64,000 bases of DNA from Bacillota bacterium (GTDB lineage: Bacteria; Bacillota; Clostridia; Lachnospirales; Lachnospiraceae). The notes beneath the pieces are model-generated. The model searched no databases and was not told where the DNA came from. It saw only the letters and a program-made list of their open reading frames with translations. The DNA lies in NCBI GenBank assembly GCA_023411215.1, contig JAEYOY010000041.1, positions 1-64,000 on the forward strand, read 5' to 3'. Of this stretch, positions 62,637 through 64,000 are shown one piece after another. The translations under genes were made by a program, and so were the position numbers. The first letter of the stretch is position 1, and every line of letters starts with the position of its first letter.

Positions 62637-63488
62637 TTATGGATAGACAAAAGTCATTATTACCAGTCCTATCGCAGCACTCAGCACATTCGCAAATATA
62701 GCATACAATACTCTTCTCCCCCTGCTATGTTCTTTAAGAAACAGAGCAAAAAGAATGCTTTCGGTGATTATTATGACAAGCTCTACGGGGAAAAACACAA
62801 GTGATGCGGTCAGAAGTCCTTCCTTCTGAAAAAGTACTCCTATGGTCAGAGTTAGTGCGATCTGGGTAACTAGGTTGATGAGTAAAAAGGCTACCCAGTT
62901 CCTCTTCAACGAGAAGCCAAATACCAGCAATAGAATTCCTTCTATGAAAAGAGTAGCCGTGCAGGTTCCGAGAAACTGCTTAACGTATGCTAGTGTAGAC
63001 TTCTCCAGAACGACGGTATTCTGATTATAATCATAGGTTAAGACTGTCTTAAGAGAGGTCCTATGGATCTCCTCTGATACAATCAGCTTGTTCTCTGGTG
63101 TCACGATAATAAGCTTAAAATCATCCGGAACACCCATATAACCAAAACGATGTTCCATCCCTTCCCCTGTCTTTACTCCAGTTAATTCTCCCCACATGGG
63201 TGCCGGTGTTCCCTTTACTAATCCGGGTCTCCAACCTTCCTCCTCATAGCTATCCAAAAGCTTAAGCTTCTCCGGATCATAGCCATCAAGCTCAAGCCTC
63301 ATATATGCATTGGCTTCACGCGTTAATAAATCGAGATAATATTCTCCCTCTGGCGGATTGATCACCTTCACCAGGATTTCCGGCTTGGGCCCCATATCGG
63401 CGAGAGCAGTCGAAGCCGGCAGTAATAATAACACCACAACTGTACAAAGAAAGATGATTACCTTACGAATTCTTTTCTCCTTCTCCAT
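62637..63488 (-). CDS. Membrane protein with extracytoplasmic N-terminal domain (unrecognised family)
   Basis: About 283 aa from ATG 63488 (MEKEKR; GGGAGG upstream). N-terminal signal-like helix ending PASTALADMGPKP, about 140 residues outside the cell (PEGEYYLDLL, DGYDPEKLKLLDSYEEEGWRPG), then four hydrophobic helices (about 170-280). Similar hypothetical proteins starting with ADMGPKP after the signal exist in Clostridia; function unknown. Likely operon with the upstream membrane gene (32 bases). Confidence 0.8.
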   Translation of the reverse strand: MEKEKRIRKVIIFLCTVVVLLLLPASTALADMGPKPEILVKVINPPEGEYYLDLLTREANAYMRLELDGYDPEKLKLLDSYEEEGWRPGLVKGTPAPMWGELTGVKTGEGMEHRFGYMGVPDDFKLIIVTPENKLIVSEEIHRTSLKTVLTYDYNQNTVVLEKSTLAYVKQFLGTCTATLFIEGILLLVFGFSLKRNWVAFLLINLVTQIALTLTIGVLFQKEGLLTASLVFFPVELVIIITESILFALFLKEHSRGRRVLYAIFANVLSAAIGLVIMTFVYP

Positions 63489-63520
63489 ATCTTTTCCTCC
63501 CATCGACAACCTTCTTACCG

Positions 63521-64000
63521 CTATACTCTCTCATCCAATCGATTCGGGTCGTCTTTTATCTCTTCTACGACACTGTCTACATCCACTCTATTAGAAGCTG
63601 TAGATACCCCTGACGGTTCCTGCCATATTCGTTTCAGTCTTCCCAGCATCACCATAAGCCAGAATCTTAAGAACAGTCCGATTAAGATCATAACAAAAGC
63701 AAAGGTGGTTTCGGCAATTGTTATGGCGATGCACATGCCTATGATATAGATCGTCATAAATACCGTATAGGTTCTCTGTTCACGACGGTAATCATCGGCC
63801 AGATTCTTACTATTCATAACGATCAATTTCTCAATGCTTCCTTCCAGAATATAGTATACCAGAAAAAGCTCCAATACTGAGAACAATAATGGATAGTAGC
63901 TCATAGCGATTGACTGCTGCTGAGGCGTCCAGATTAAGAGAAAACTGAATACGCCAAGTATCGTTAACAGCATGGATGTGATACGTGCCTTATGATAATA
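63521..64000 (-). CDS. Membrane protein, start beyond window edge
   Basis: At least 159 codons; first visible ATG is 63973 but the frame stays open to the edge (residues YYHKARITS precede it), so the gene very probably begins outside. Four hydrophobic segments and a polar acidic tail (DVDSVVEEIKDDPNRLDERV). No family recognised. Same strand and close to the preceding membrane gene. Confidence 0.7.
   Translation of the reverse strand, partial: YYHKARITSMLLTILGVFSFLLIWTPQQQSIAMSYYPLLFSVLELFLVYYILEGSIEKLIVMNSKNLADDYRREQRTYTVFMTIYIIGMCIAITIAETTFAFVMILIGLFLRFWLMVMLGRLKRIWQEPSGVSTASNRVDVDSVVEEIKDDPNRLDERV

Noticed and set aside
1..64000. CRISPR arrays, tRNA/rRNA genes, prophage or transposase genes
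   Set aside because: No regularly spaced repeats, cloverleaf-like sequences or transposase/phage motifs were seen on reading both strands.

Overview
The window looks like chromosomal DNA of an anaerobic, spore-forming, plant-fibre-degrading Clostridia, most likely Lachnospiraceae (Lachnoclostridium/Anaerocolumna-like). This rests on gene content: an [FeFe]-hydrogenase maturation trio (HydE, HydG, HydF), a ferredoxin-dependent 2-oxoacid oxidoreductase, a CotF-type spore-coat protein, paired GlgC/GlgD, a glucuronoxylan-degradation cluster with AraC regulators, strong AGGAGG ribosome sites and moderate-to-low G+C. The genus is an inference. I saw no tRNA, rRNA, insertion sequence, prophage or CRISPR array.

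Layout. 1-3.8 kb: an oligopeptide-family ABC importer (two permeases, two ATPases), then a dead MFS fragment. 4-8.2 kb: an AraC regulator divergent from a GH2 beta-galactosidase. 8.5-11 kb: a two-subunit 2-oxoacid:ferredoxin oxidoreductase behind a perfect Fur-type 7-1-7 box. 11-14.2 kb: small genes (CBM9-like, SIMPL, CMD-family, CarD-like) and a cysteine-rich ORF interrupted by one in-frame UGA. 14.5-18 kb: GH43 and an HD-GYP sensor. 18.3-19.1 kb: a GNAT acetyltransferase behind a promoter, leader peptide and terminator. 19.2-23.1 kb: a YyaL-type protein and a PadR-regulated glycosyltransferase. 23.3-33.8 kb: glucuronoxylan catabolism (fructuronate reductase, mannonate dehydratase, GH67, GH3, AraC regulator, GH43). 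34-43.7 kb: MarR/DegV, a CcdA-TlpA fusion, a Smr-less MutS2 with an elaborate leader, GGDEF, CotF and IlvD/Edd. 43.9-51.6 kb: glycogen synthesis (two GlgA, GlgD, GlgC, GlgB). 52.3-54.4 kb: a WG-repeat protein and a 255-bp inverted-repeat element. 54.5-58.7 kb: hydEGF with a structured leader. 58.8-64 kb: a BlaI/M56 regulatory operon and membrane proteins.

How it fits together. Oligosaccharides enter by the ABC importer; GH2, GH43, GH3 and GH67 release galactose, xylose, arabinose and (4-O-methyl)glucuronate; UxuB and UxuA carry glucuronate-derived fructuronate towards 2-keto-3-deoxygluconate; surplus hexose is stored as glycogen; the oxidoreductase and hydrogenase dispose of electrons through ferredoxin.

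The most unusual content is regulatory. Two unrelated genes, a MutS2-like ATPase and a GNAT acetyltransferase, share one architecture: a good sigma-A promoter, a very short ORF with its own Shine-Dalgarno site, an intrinsic terminator, then the gene. This is the layout of ribosome-mediated attenuators. A third leader (hydE) has promoter and terminator but no ORF and looks like an unidentified riboswitch. There is also a three-copy dispersed palindromic repeat with a compensatory base change, and the Cys-rich UGA-containing ORF.
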